Shown piece after piece: positions 16,005-24,474 of a DNA stretch of 64,000 nucleotides. The stretch covers positions 124,001 through 188,000 of the forward strand of contig NZ_LMEP01000023.1 in NCBI RefSeq assembly GCF_001426405.1, in the 5' to 3' direction. The number at the start of each line of letters is the position of its first letter. The first letter of the stretch is position 1. The stretch is from Streptomyces sp. Root1304 (lineage in GTDB: Bacteria > Actinomycetota > Actinomycetes > Streptomycetales > Streptomycetaceae). The notes under the pieces are model-generated. The model searched no databases, was not told the DNA's origin, and worked only from the letters and a program-made list of their open reading frames with translations. The position numbers and the translations under genes are program-made.

Positions 16005-16611
16005 CGCGCCCGCCGTCATCGGACCGCGCGGCACCGACATGCTGCTGCCGTACGGCGCCCGGGGCGTCAAGATCGTGGTCGTCGGCGGCTTCGGAGTCGG
16101 CAAGACGACCATGGTCGGGACGGTGAGCGAGATCCCGCCCCTGACCACCGAGGAGACCATGACGCAGGCGGGCGTCGGGATCGACCACAACCCCGGCGCC
16201 CAGGGCAAGAACACCACGACCGTCGCCCTGGACTTCGGCCGGATCAGCATCAACGAGGAGCTGATCCTCTATCTGTTCGGGACCCCGGGACAGGAACGCT
16301 TCTGGTTCCTGTGGAACGGCATCTTCGAAGGCGCCCTCGGCGCCGTGGTGCTCGTCGACACCCGGCGCGTCGAGGTCTGTTTCGAGGTGGTCACCCGCCT
16401 GGAGGACCGCCGCGTCCCCTTCGTCGTGGCCGTCAACAGCTTCCCGGAAGCCCCGCAGTACCCCGTAGAAGAACTGCGCACCGCTCTGGCCCTCAGCGAT
16501 TCCGTGCCCATCGTCACCTGTGACGCACGCGACCGGGCGTCCTGCCGTGACGCCCTGCTCTCGCTGATGGTCTACCTGTGCACCCTCGCAGCCGCCCAGG
16601 AGACCGCATGA
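15985..16611 (+). CDS. cvnD: CvnD-type small GTP-binding protein, conservon 2
   Basis: A 208-residue G-domain protein with P-loop GGFGVGKTT, switch segment TEETMTQAG and G3 motif LFGTPGQERFWFLWN. The base-recognition motif is VNSF in place of NKxD, so nucleotide specificity may be relaxed. The ATG at 15985 lies inside the end of cvnC and its TGA overlaps the CYP157 ATG (16608-16611). Conserved coupling in both conservons implies fixed subunit ratios. Confidence 0.9.
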   Translation: MDYASSDAPAVIGPRGTDMLLPYGARGVKIVVVGGFGVGKTTMVGTVSEIPPLTTEETMTQAGVGIDHNPGAQGKNTTTVALDFGRISINEELILYLFGTPGQERFWFLWNGIFEGALGAVVLVDTRRVEVCFEVVTRLEDRRVPFVVAVNSFPEAPQYPVEELRTALALSDSVPIVTCDARDRASCRDALLSLMVYLCTLAAAQETA

Positions 16612-18050
16612 CCGTCCCACCCGCCGAACACACCACCGCGCTGCCCGGACAGACCCCGCCCCCGGGCTGCCCGGCCCACGTGGCCACCACAGGACCCGGC
16701 GGAGCGAGCCGGCTCTACGGCCCCGCCGCCGTGACGGACCCCATGGGCCTGTACGAGGAACTGCGCGCCGCCCACGGCCCGGTGGCGCCCGTCCTGCTCG
16801 ACGGCGACGTCCGCGCCTGGCTCGTCCTCGGCTACCTCGAGAACCGCGACGTGGCCAGCCGCCCCACCCAGTTCTCCCGCGACCCGCGCGTCTGGCACGG
16901 CTGGACGAGCGGGGAGATCGACCCGGCGACCTCGCCGCTGGTCCCGATGATCGGCTGGCGCCCCGACTGCGTGTGCGCGGACGGCGAGGAACACCAGCGG
17001 CTGCGCGGCGCGGTCACCGCGGGACTCGACCAGTTCGACCACCGGGGGCTCCGCCGGCACATCACCCGCTTCGCCCACGAGCTGATCGACACCTTCTGCG
17101 AGGACGGCGAGGCGGAGCTCGTCGAGCAGTTCACCGAGCACCTGCCCATGCTCACGCTCACGCATCTGCTCGGCATGTCGGACGAGGCCGGACCCGGGCT
17201 CGTGCACGCCGCCCGTGACCTCTTCAAGGCCACCGAGACCTCGCTCGCCAGCAACGCGTACGTCCTGGAGAGCCTGGAGAAGCTGGTCGTCACCAAGCGC
17301 TCCCGTCCGGGGCACGACATCGCCTCCGCGCTGCTCGCCCACCCCGCGGGCCTCTCCGACGAGGAGGTGCAGCACCACCTGCGCCTGATCCTGCTCGCCG
17401 GGTACGAGACGACCGCCAACCTGATGTCCAACGTCCTGCGCATGGTCGTCACCGACCCGCGGTTCAGGGGCTCCCTGGCGGGCGGTCAGATGACCCTGCC
17501 CGAAGCCGTGGAGCAGGTCCTCTGGGACGAGCCGCCGCTGATGGTGTGTCCGGGCCGCTGGGCCAACGGCGACACCACCCTCGGCGGGCAGCAGATCAAG
17601 GCGGGGGACATGCTCCTGCTCGGCCTCGCCGCCGGAAACGTCGACGAGGCGATCCGGCCGAACCCCGCGACCCCGGTGCACCACAACCGCGCGCACCTGT
17701 CCTTCAGCGCCGGCAACCACGAGTGCCCCGGTCAGGACATCGGCCGCATCATCGCCGACACCGGCATCGACATCCTCCTCACCCGGCTCCCCGACATCGC
17801 CCTCTCGGTGCCCGAGGAGAGCCTCACCTGGCGCTCCACCACGTGGGCACGGCACCTCACGGCTCTGCCGGTGCAGTTCGTCTCCCGGGCGCCGCAGGTC
17901 CACGACCAGCCCGCCCCGCTGCCGCCCCCGCCCGCCCGGACCGACACGGGTCCGCCGGCGCCGCCGCGGCCGCAGGCCGAGCCGGCCCGGGGGACCGCGC
18001 CCCGGGGCAGCTGGTGGACGCGCGTCCTGAGGATGCTGGGGTGGCGGTAG
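16608..18050 (+). CDS. cytochrome P450, CYP157 family (no ExxR motif) with proline-rich tail, conservon 2
   Basis: The 480-residue protein has a P450 core with I-helix ILLAGYETTANL and haem loop FSAGNHECPGQDIGR, but the K-helix reads EQVLWDE, so tryptophan stands where the ExxR arginine belongs. A C-terminal tail of about 60 residues is almost all Pro, Ala and Arg (for example PAPLPPPPARTDTGPPAPP) and ends in a basic WWTRVLRMLGWR segment that could touch a membrane. Unlike conservon 1, no CYP154 gene follows; the next gene is a terpene synthase on the opposite strand. The start overlaps cvnD as ATGA. Confidence 0.88.
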   Translation: MTVPPAEHTTALPGQTPPPGCPAHVATTGPGGASRLYGPAAVTDPMGLYEELRAAHGPVAPVLLDGDVRAWLVLGYLENRDVASRPTQFSRDPRVWHGWTSGEIDPATSPLVPMIGWRPDCVCADGEEHQRLRGAVTAGLDQFDHRGLRRHITRFAHELIDTFCEDGEAELVEQFTEHLPMLTLTHLLGMSDEAGPGLVHAARDLFKATETSLASNAYVLESLEKLVVTKRSRPGHDIASALLAHPAGLSDEEVQHHLRLILLAGYETTANLMSNVLRMVVTDPRFRGSLAGGQMTLPEAVEQVLWDEPPLMVCPGRWANGDTTLGGQQIKAGDMLLLGLAAGNVDEAIRPNPATPVHHNRAHLSFSAGNHECPGQDIGRIIADTGIDILLTRLPDIALSVPEESLTWRSTTWARHLTALPVQFVSRAPQVHDQPAPLPPPPARTDTGPPAPPRPQAEPARGTAPRGSWWTRVLRMLGWR

Positions 18051-18091
18051 CGCCGTACGACCGGACTCCGCGGGTGATCCCGTGCTCCGGA

Positions 18092-18138
18092 GGACCGCAC
18101 CGCACGGCCGTACCCTCCCGTACGGCTGTGCGGTGTCC
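18092..18138. terminator. strong convergent terminator between CYP157 and the terpene synthase
   Basis: GCCGTAC-CCTCCC-GTACGGC (18107-18126) is extended by ACCGCAC/GTGCGGT (18099-18105 with 18128-18134) across a single mismatch. The structure ends right at the stop codon of the terpene synthase and can serve both genes. Confidence 0.75.
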
Positions 18139-19173
18139 TCACTCCTGGAAGGCGGGGACGTCCGTGGGGGCGTACCGGGGGGCACCGGTGTACCAGGCGT
18201 GGATCCCCGAAAGGAAGCCGCACGCGCCCCGGAGCCAGGTCTCCAGCTCGGCGCGCTCGGCCTCGTCGAGCCCGGCGCGCTCGACGACCGGCGGCAGCTC
18301 GGTCCGCCGGAGGTGCTCGAAGTCCCGCATCCGGGAGTTGACCAGGTTCAGGGCGGCGGGGACGGCGTCGTGGAGCGGGATGCCCAGGGAGGTGCCGAGG
18401 ACCAGGACGAGGTTGTTGACGTCGTGCTCCTCGTTGACCTCGCGGTCGTAGGAGGCGATGTCGTTGGCGAGCCCCATGTAGTCCATGAAGGCGTCGAGGA
18501 GGGCGCGGACGGTCCGGCTGCGCCGTATCTGCTCGGGTATTCGCGCGCCGGTGGCCAGCTCCACGGAGTAGGGGGCGGTGTGCGCGGCGAAGCTCTCCCG
18601 GCGGAACGGCGCGTACTCGATCAGATGGGGGACACGGCCGCCCCGGCTGTTGGCCAGTTCCTCGACGCCGGCGTCCACGTACCTCACGAGGGCCCGGTTG
18701 AACTCATGGCGCCAGTGGGCGAGTCGGGGCGGGAAGAGCTGGCCCTGGAGGTCGGCGATGCCCCGCTCGACGGCGTTCGTCGGCTCCGGCAGCCGGGCTC
18801 CGGGCTCCGGTCGCAGGAAGGCGTGCAGGCGCGTGGTGAACGCGCGCGCGGCGGGCAGGTCGCCGGTCTGCTTGAAGGCGGCGGCGAAGTAGTCGTCCCA
18901 GGCCAGCGCCCAGATGTTGAACCGGTGGTTCAGCCGCAGGTCGGCGAGTGACGCGTCCGGCAGGGTCCAGGCGGTGAGCTGGTCGACGGTCATCGCGTGG
19001 AAGCGGTCCGGGGTCCAGATCGGCCGGTGCGCCGACGGCCTCCCTTCGCCGCCCAGCATGCCCATCGCACGGGCCCACGTCTCGCTCTCCTGGCGCAGAG
19101 CGGGCAGGCAGGGGTTCACCCGCAGGGGGTGGGGCATCCACAACTCGGGGATCTCGACGGCGTGCACGGTCAT
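18139..19173 (-). CDS. class I terpene synthase (bacterial terpene cyclase family)
   Basis: A 344-residue single-domain terpene synthase. The N-terminus ELWMPHPLRVNPCLPALRQE resembles the geosmin/germacradienol synthase group. The first metal site reads WDDYF (a short aspartate-rich motif), the second is the complete NSE triad NDIASYDRE, and the terminal RY pair is present (GAPRY). Such enzymes ionise a prenyl diphosphate, usually farnesyl diphosphate, with three magnesium ions and cyclise it. ATG 19173 has GGAGGGGG upstream. It converges on conservon 2, whose P450 could modify the product; this is inference. The product cannot be predicted. Confidence 0.9.
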   Translation of the reverse strand: MTVHAVEIPELWMPHPLRVNPCLPALRQESETWARAMGMLGGEGRPSAHRPIWTPDRFHAMTVDQLTAWTLPDASLADLRLNHRFNIWALAWDDYFAAAFKQTGDLPAARAFTTRLHAFLRPEPGARLPEPTNAVERGIADLQGQLFPPRLAHWRHEFNRALVRYVDAGVEELANSRGGRVPHLIEYAPFRRESFAAHTAPYSVELATGARIPEQIRRSRTVRALLDAFMDYMGLANDIASYDREVNEEHDVNNLVLVLGTSLGIPLHDAVPAALNLVNSRMRDFEHLRRTELPPVVERAGLDEAERAELETWLRGACGFLSGIHAWYTGAPRYAPTDVPAFQE

Positions 19174-19564
19174 GGGGACCGACCCCCTCCTCTTTCGGCC
19201 CGTCCCGGTGTGCGGACGGGCCCCACACACACGAACAACGGACGATTCACGTCACCACGGCACCGAGGACGGCCGATTCCCGCCCTACGGCTCTCCAAAC
19301 CTGCCCGCCCCGAACGACCGGCAACCCCTCCACCGACGTGGACCGGTGATCAGAAGGAGAATTAACCGGAGGGGAACGGTCCTGCGAACGATCCGACTGG
19401 GGCGCATTCCGCAACTCCCCGCACAGCGGCCCATCATAGGGGCCTTGTCCGGGAGCCCGGCCCGCTGCAAGATCGCTGGGAGAGCGACGACGACGGACCT
19501 GTGGTCCGAGGAGTGGGGGGCGGGACATGAGGGCGGCTGCTACGAGGAGACCGGGCGGGGCGTC
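19174..19564. other. 391-nt divergent intergenic region
   Basis: It separates the terpene synthase (minus) from the TerD-like gene (plus). TATGAT on the minus strand (19433-19438) fits a -10 box for the terpene synthase and would leave a leader of about 250 nt. An AT-richer patch with GGAGAATTAACC lies near 19351-19363. No gene with coding character was seen. Confidence 0.5.
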
Positions 19565-20926
19565 ATGAGCGCGATGGCCAAGGGCGGGAACGGCTTCGTT
19601 CCCACCGTGCCGCTGAACGTCGCGGTGCGGGGCGCCGGACTGGACGCCATGGCAATGCTGTTGACGGACGGCGGGACGGTCGGCGGCGACGGGGACGTCG
19701 TCTTCCACGGGGCGCCCGCGCACCCCTCCGGGGCGGTCCGGCTGACCGGCGGCGGGACGGGCACGGCGTGGCTGGAGATCGGCCTCGCCACCCTGGAGGC
19801 GCGGATCGAGCGGGTGCTCGTCGTCGCCTCGACGGAGAACGGGTCGATGCGGGACGTGGCCGGGCTGTGCGTGGAGGCCTTCGCCCCCGACGGCACGTCG
19901 GTGGCGCGGTACGACGTCACGGACGCCGCCGGGGAGACCGCGATGGTGCTGGCGGAGCTGTACCGGCGGGCGGGCGGCTGGAAGTTCCGTGCGGTGGGCC
20001 AGGGTTACGCGAACGGCCTCGCGGGCCTGGCGACGGATCACGGCGTCGACGTGGCCGGGCCGGCACCGGCCGGGGCGTCGGTGGTTCCCCCGGTCGCGCC
20101 TGCGCAGCCGGCGCCGGTGGCAAGGCAAGTGGTGGGCGGAGCACCGGAGTTCAAGACCCCAAATGCACCGATGCCGATGCCGATGCCGATGCCCGCGCCG
20201 GTGCCGCTTCCGCCGCCCCCGGCGGCGCCGACACCGCTGCCACCGCCGGCCGCTCCCGCCCCGTGGGCGGCCCCGCCGGTCGTGCCCGCAGCCCCCGCCG
20301 CGTGGGCGCCTCCGCCCGTCCTGCGGACGCCCGGGGCCCCGTGGTCGTACGGCCCCGTCTTCGAGCCCCTCACCTGGACCGGCCGCGACAACGACGTGAT
20401 CACCGTCGAGGGTCTCCCGCCGGGGCCGGTCGTCGTCCAGCTGGACATCGACGGCGACGGCTACACGGGGCTCACCGTCCTCGACCGCCGCAACAAGGAG
20501 GCGGACAACCTCGTCAACAGCACGGAGGACGACTTCTGGGGGCGCGTGCTCGCGCAGGTGCCGAAGAAGGGGCCGCTGCGCCTCAAGCTGGAGGCCGAGG
20601 GGCCGTGGAGGGTCGAGGTCTCCCCGCTGGCCATGGCCCGTCACCTGACGGAGGACGAGGTGGACTACCGCGGTCCCGACGTGCTGCTGCACACCGGCGG
20701 TGCGGCCGACCTGACGGTGCACTACCGCGGTGACGAGAACCTGATCGTCAACATCTACGAACTCGCCGGCCACCACGACCACACCGCCCTGCCCGACGAC
20801 GAGAACGTGCTCAACGAGATCGGCAGGCGGCGCGAGACCGTGCCGCTGCCCGAGGGGCCGCTCGTGGTGCAGTTCGAGATGGCGGACGGTCCCTGGCGCG
20901 CCCGGCTGAAGCGTCTCCGGGGGTGA
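19565..20926 (+). CDS. TerD-family stress protein with proline-rich linker and C-terminal beta-rich domain
   Basis: The 453-residue protein starts with a TerD-like domain of about 170 residues (VPLNVAVRGAGLDAMAMLLT, later VAGLCVEAFAPDGT and RRAGGWKFRAVGQGYANGL). TerD domains bind calcium and occur in tellurite and general stress clusters. A linker of about 100 residues follows, with (Met-Pro) repeats encoded by tandem ATGCCG units at 20171-20194 and long proline runs. The C-terminal 180 residues (from LTWTGRDNDVITVEGLPPGP) look beta-rich and are not recognised further. ATG 19565 is preferred; ATG 19574 is possible. It converges closely on the DUF2278 gene. Confidence 0.8.
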   Translation: MSAMAKGGNGFVPTVPLNVAVRGAGLDAMAMLLTDGGTVGGDGDVVFHGAPAHPSGAVRLTGGGTGTAWLEIGLATLEARIERVLVVASTENGSMRDVAGLCVEAFAPDGTSVARYDVTDAAGETAMVLAELYRRAGGWKFRAVGQGYANGLAGLATDHGVDVAGPAPAGASVVPPVAPAQPAPVARQVVGGAPEFKTPNAPMPMPMPMPAPVPLPPPPAAPTPLPPPAAPAPWAAPPVVPAAPAAWAPPPVLRTPGAPWSYGPVFEPLTWTGRDNDVITVEGLPPGPVVVQLDIDGDGYTGLTVLDRRNKEADNLVNSTEDDFWGRVLAQVPKKGPLRLKLEAEGPWRVEVSPLAMARHLTEDEVDYRGPDVLLHTGGAADLTVHYRGDENLIVNIYELAGHHDHTALPDDENVLNEIGRRRETVPLPEGPLVVQFEMADGPWRARLKRLRG

Positions 20927-20929
20927 TCC

Positions 20930-20944
20930 GGGCGCAGGGCGCCC
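20930..20944. terminator. short hairpin GGGCGC-AGG-GCGCCC between convergent genes
   Basis: A 6-bp GC stem with a 3-nt loop fills the 27-nt gap between the TerD-like gene and the DUF2278 gene. It is the only terminator-like element there. Confidence 0.55.
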
Positions 20945-20953
20945 CCACCGTGC

Positions 20954-21625
20954 TCAGGTGGTCGGGTGCCCGGCGCCGTCCGTGTGTCCGGCCTGGCTGG
21001 AGAACTTGTTCAGGAAGACGTCGTAGCGGCCGTCCGGGCGGAGGCTGAGCGTCGCGCCGTCCTGCCAGATGCCGTTCTCGGGCCACCACTGGGAGTCGGC
21101 CGGGTCGCCCTGGTTCTGGTGGATGTTGTGCACGCCGAGGTCTCCCTCGGTGTCGTGCTCGAAGGGCTCGCCGAAGACGAGGACGCGTCCGCCGGGCACG
21201 AGGACGGACTCCAGCGCGGCGGCGGCGTCGGCGTTCGAGCCCGCTTGCCAGGGGCGGGAGCCGAGCAGATCGAGGAGGTCCCGCAGCCAGGACGGCGGGC
21301 GGCGCTCGAACAGGACGCCGCTGTGGTCCACCAGCTCCGGGTGACGGAGCAGGTCCAGGGCACCCGAGTCCGGCGAGGGGGCGAGGGTGTGGAAGCCCGG
21401 GGCGAGGGCCGCGGCGGGCCCGACGGCGGCGGCGTCCAGGGTGAACGTCTTCCACTGCACGCCCACGTTGGACTTGTGGCTGTCGACGTCCACGGCGCAC
21501 TGGTACCGCCCGTCGGGAGCGTCCACCTCCAGATGGAGGTGGAACCAGCGGCCCTGGTCGTCCGGCTGGTCGCGGTAGTGGCGGTGCAGCGTTCCCGAGA
21601 GCACGCCGTAGCTCGTGAAGGGCAT
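20954..21625 (-). CDS. DUF2278 (YukJ-like) family protein
   Basis: A 223-residue protein that begins MPFTSYGVLSGTLHRHYRD. Segments typical of DUF2278 are QGRWFHLHLEVDAPDG, the NVGVQWKTFTLD stretch, VLVFGEPFEHD and the closing HNIHQNQGDP with QWWPENGIWQDGA. The family has no proven activity. ATG 21625 matches family N-termini; the frame is open for 29 more codons upstream but those look non-coding. It is divergent from an amidase gene, with a TACTCGCGGGTA palindrome between them. Confidence 0.85.
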   Translation of the reverse strand: MPFTSYGVLSGTLHRHYRDQPDDQGRWFHLHLEVDAPDGRYQCAVDVDSHKSNVGVQWKTFTLDAAAVGPAAALAPGFHTLAPSPDSGALDLLRHPELVDHSGVLFERRPPSWLRDLLDLLGSRPWQAGSNADAAAALESVLVPGGRVLVFGEPFEHDTEGDLGVHNIHQNQGDPADSQWWPENGIWQDGATLSLRPDGRYDVFLNKFSSQAGHTDGAGHPTT

Positions 21626-21743
21626 GGCTCCAGTGAAACACCGGTGGCTACGGAGAGCATCCGTAACGTGTCCGTACGTGATGTCACCCCGTCTCCGCCC
21701 TCGGATGCGCACGGAAGCGTTCCGGGAGCGAACCCTCGCGAGT

Positions 21744-21755
21744 TACTCGCGGGTA
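21744..21755. promoter_or_regulatory. candidate operator TACTCGCGGGTA
   Basis: A near-perfect palindrome (one mismatch pair) 48 nt before the amidase start, preceded by a second CTCGCGAG palindrome. TACYCGCGRGTA-like sites are common targets of TetR-type regulators in Streptomyces. Its regulator is not encoded nearby. Confidence 0.35.
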
Positions 21756-21803
21756 CGGCATGCTGGTCGTCCATCGATCGCGAGGCCGGGGGCTGAGACA
21801 GCG

Positions 21804-23222
21804 GTGTCCACATTCGAGGAACTGACCACGGTGCACGCCTTCAGGGACGACTCCCTGGGGGAGCACGACGCCGTGGGACTCGCCGCGGCGATACGGCGGG
21901 GCGAGGTGAGCGCCGCCGAGGCCGCCAGGGACGCGGCCGAGCGCGTCCGGGCCGTCGAAGGGCGGCTGCACGCGGTGCAGGTGCGCGTGTCCGCCCCCGC
22001 GCCGGCCGCCGGGACCGGCGGCGGGGCACTGGCCGGGGTGCCGACCTTCGTCAAGGACAACACCGACTACCTCGGGCTGCCCACGGGCCACGGCAGCTCC
22101 GCCTTCACCCCGAGGACCGCGCGGCGGCACGCGCCCTTCGCCCGGCAGCTCCTGAGCACCGGCGCCACGGTGCTCGGCAAGACACGGCTGCCCGAGTTCG
22201 GGTTCAGCCCGAGCACGGAGTACGAGGCCGCCGAGCCCGTGCGCAACCCGTGGAACACGGGGCACTCGGCGGGCGGTTCGTCCGGCGGCAGCGCGGCGCT
22301 GGTGGCCGCCGGTGCGGTGCCCTTCGCCCACGCCAACGACGGCGGCGGCTCGATCCGGATCCCCGCCGCCTGCTGCGGACTCGTCGGCCTCAAGCCGACC
22401 CGGGGCCGGGTCGTGACGAACGCCCAGAGCCGTCAGCTGCCCCTCGACATCGTCATCGACGGCATCGTGAGCCGGTCCGTTCGGGACACCGCCGCGTTCC
22501 TCGCGGCGGCCGAGGAGCACTGGCGCAACCCGAAGCTGCCGCCCCTCGGCCTCGTCGAGGGCCCCTCGGCGCGGCGGCTGCGCGTCGGCTTCCTGCTCGA
22601 CTCGCCGAACGGCGTGCCCACCGACGCCGCCACCCGCGAGGCCGTCACGGAGACCGTGGCCACGCTCGAACGGCTCGGCCACACCGTGGAACCGGTGGAG
22701 CTGACCCTCGATCCCCGGTTCACCGAGGACTTCCTCACGTACTGGGGGATGCTGTCGTTCCTGCTCGGCATCACGGGCCGCGGCTTCGGCGCGGACTTCG
22801 ACCGGCACCGCATGGACGGCCTCAGCCGAGGGCTGCGCGAGGACTACCTCACGAGCTGGCGGAGCACCCCGGGCGTGCTGCACCGGCTCAAGCGTACGAG
22901 GGAGGCGTACGCGGCCGCGTTCCGCGGGCTCGACCTGGTGCTGTCGCCGGTCCTCGCCCACACGACACCACGCCTCGGCCACCTCAGCCCCACCGTCCCC
23001 TACCGGACCCTGATCGACCGGATCCTCGCGTACGTCGCCTTCACCCCGGTCAACAACGTCGTCGGCACCCCGTCGCTCTCCCTCCCGGCCGTCCGGCCGA
23101 CGGAGGAGGGCCTGCCCATCGGCGTGATGTTCTCCGCCCGTCCCGGCGCCGAGCGGACCCTCCTGGAGCTCGCCTTCGAACTGGAGGCGGACCGCCCGTT
23201 CCGACGGATCCAGGGCGTCTGA
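21804..23222 (+). CDS. amidase (amidase signature family)
   Basis: A 472-residue amidase-signature hydrolase. The catalytic lysine is in GVPTFVKDNTDYLG, and the nucleophile with its cis-serine in GHSAGGSSGGSAALVAAG; DGGGSIRIPAACCGLVGLKP is the usual substrate-binding segment. These enzymes hydrolyse amides through a Ser-cisSer-Lys triad; the C-terminal part carries a family-typical NVVGTPSLSLP. GTG 21804 is the chosen start since upstream codons look non-coding. It ends near a very strong terminator. A metabolic amidase is likely, a GatA role unlikely because GatB and GatC are absent. Confidence 0.9.
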   Translation: MSTFEELTTVHAFRDDSLGEHDAVGLAAAIRRGEVSAAEAARDAAERVRAVEGRLHAVQVRVSAPAPAAGTGGGALAGVPTFVKDNTDYLGLPTGHGSSAFTPRTARRHAPFARQLLSTGATVLGKTRLPEFGFSPSTEYEAAEPVRNPWNTGHSAGGSSGGSAALVAAGAVPFAHANDGGGSIRIPAACCGLVGLKPTRGRVVTNAQSRQLPLDIVIDGIVSRSVRDTAAFLAAAEEHWRNPKLPPLGLVEGPSARRLRVGFLLDSPNGVPTDAATREAVTETVATLERLGHTVEPVELTLDPRFTEDFLTYWGMLSFLLGITGRGFGADFDRHRMDGLSRGLREDYLTSWRSTPGVLHRLKRTREAYAAAFRGLDLVLSPVLAHTTPRLGHLSPTVPYRTLIDRILAYVAFTPVNNVVGTPSLSLPAVRPTEEGLPIGVMFSARPGAERTLLELAFELEADRPFRRIQGV

Positions 23223-23267
23223 CCCGGGAAGGCACCGCGCTCCTCGTGCTCGTGCACGGAACCACGT

Positions 23268-23301
23268 GCGGGAGCCGGGCGGTCGCCCGCCCGGCTCCCG
23301 C
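23268..23301. terminator. 15-bp perfect hairpin between convergent genes
   Basis: GCGGGAGCCGGGCGG pairs with its perfect complement at 23287-23301 around a TCGC loop. It lies 45 nt after the amidase stop and 36 nt from the end of the SAP-like gene, and probably ends both transcripts. Confidence 0.85.
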
Positions 23302-23337
23302 GTCGCCGTCCGCGTGTCCCCGGCGGTCGGCTCCGGC

Positions 23338-23667
23338 TCAGCTGCCGCCGCCCAGGGCGCGCCGGAGCTGTTCCTTGTTCATCTTCGAGCGGCCGTCGAT
23401 GTTGCGGCGCTTGGCCTCCTCGTAGAGCTGGTCGTACGTACGCCCCTCGGCCCCGCTGTGCGAGCGCCGGCCGCCGCGCTCGCCCGAGGACATGTCCTCC
23501 CGCGACAACCGGCTGGAGGTCTTCGACTCGCCGTGCCGCGCCCGTTCCTTGTTCACCGTGCGGGCGGCGATCTCCTCGGCGCGCTTCTCGCTCTCGCCGC
23601 GCTGCTTCGCGCTCTCCTTGACGTGCTCGTACTGCCGCTCCCGCTTGGGGCTGGATCCGCGAGGCAT
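23338..23667 (-). CDS. SAP/Rho-N-like small basic protein ('plasmid stabilization' family)
   Basis: A 109-residue highly charged protein. The N-terminal part (RGSSPKRERQYEHVKESAKQ, then EEIAARTVNKERARHG) is helical and basic, and the C-terminal 35 residues (TYDQLYEEAKRRNIDGRSKM) form a Rho-N/SAP-like helix pair that may bind nucleic acid. Database names for such Streptomyces proteins as plasmid stabilisation factors are historical; the function is unknown. ATG 23667 has AAGGAG upstream; the longer in-frame start lacks one. It lies in a group of stress-related genes. Confidence 0.85.
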   Translation of the reverse strand: MPRGSSPKRERQYEHVKESAKQRGESEKRAEEIAARTVNKERARHGESKTSSRLSREDMSSGERGGRRSHSGAEGRTYDQLYEEAKRRNIDGRSKMNKEQLRRALGGGS

Positions 23668-23739
23668 GGCGTGCTCCTTCCGGGGTGACACGAAGGCTTC
23701 CGGCGTCCGTCCCCCGGCGGCTACCCGCCGTCCCGCCGG

Positions 23740-24255
23740 TCACTCCACCTTCTTCGCCGTGTGCCGGCTCCGGGCCCACAGCGGGAGCGCGAACCAGCAC
23801 AGCAGGTACCAGGCCAGGACCCCGCCCACGAGCCAGGGCACGATCGCGTTGTCGGTGGCCACACGCAGGATGAGGACGAGCGCGCTGGTGAGGGTGGCCA
23901 GCAGCAGCACGATGCCGATGAGGATCAGCCGGGACGCCCAGACGACCGCCTCGGGTTTGATCCGTCGTCCGGAGACGATCCGGTGGAAGGAGACCGGACC
24001 GATGAGCGCGCCGGTGGCCAGCGAGCCGAGGACCACGGTCAGGACGTAGATCCCCTTGTCGGTCGAGCCCAGGCTCGCGTACCGGGGGGTGAAGACGACG
24101 GTCAGCAGGAAGCCGAGGAGGATCTGTACGCCCGTCTGGGCCACCCGGATCTCCTGCATGAGGTCCTGCCACTGCCGGTCCGCGCGCTCCTCGGCGGTCT
24201 CCACCCGCCCCCGGCCGCCCGTGTCCGCCTGGCCGCCTCCCTCGTCTCCGGTCAT
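23740..24255 (-). CDS. DUF6328 family membrane protein
   Basis: A 171-residue protein with a hydrophilic N-terminus (EERADRQWQDLMQEIRVAQT) and four predicted membrane helices: VQILLGFLLTVVFTP, YVLTVVLGSLATGALIG, LILIGIVLLLATLTSALVLI and IVPWLVGGVLAWYLLCWFAL. It fits DUF6328 in size and layout; the role is unknown. ATG 24255 is used, with GTG 24264 possible. It follows the sigma-factor region on the other strand and may be stress controlled. Confidence 0.8.
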   Translation of the reverse strand: MTGDEGGGQADTGGRGRVETAEERADRQWQDLMQEIRVAQTGVQILLGFLLTVVFTPRYASLGSTDKGIYVLTVVLGSLATGALIGPVSFHRIVSGRRIKPEAVVWASRLILIGIVLLLATLTSALVLILRVATDNAIVPWLVGGVLAWYLLCWFALPLWARSRHTAKKVE

Positions 24256-24474
24256 CCTTCCCACCTTTCGGCTCGCCCCGCGGCCCGCCGGCCGCTCCGC
24301 CCGGTCCTGGCAGCATCACACGAGAACCTCCCGTCGGCCGGGCCGGACCGCACCCGGCCGGGCCCGCGGGGCGTACGCCGCCACCGGAATCGTGAACGGT
24401 TCACCGTGTACGACGGGCCCCCGGGGGAACCCGCCGAAGGAGAGAGGCCCCCGAACCGAGGCGCGGAGCCGACG

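Noticed and set aside
4576-19173. The conservon-P450-terpene synthase region as one classical biosynthetic gene cluster
   Set aside because: Genes lie in opposite directions with terminators between them, and there is no prenyl diphosphate synthase or pathway regulator; linkage is kept only as a hypothesis.
19285-19470. A 61-codon minus-strand frame in the leader of the terpene synthase
   Set aside because: No ribosome site, Arg-rich composition and no similarity to known leader peptides; kept only as part of the intergenic description.
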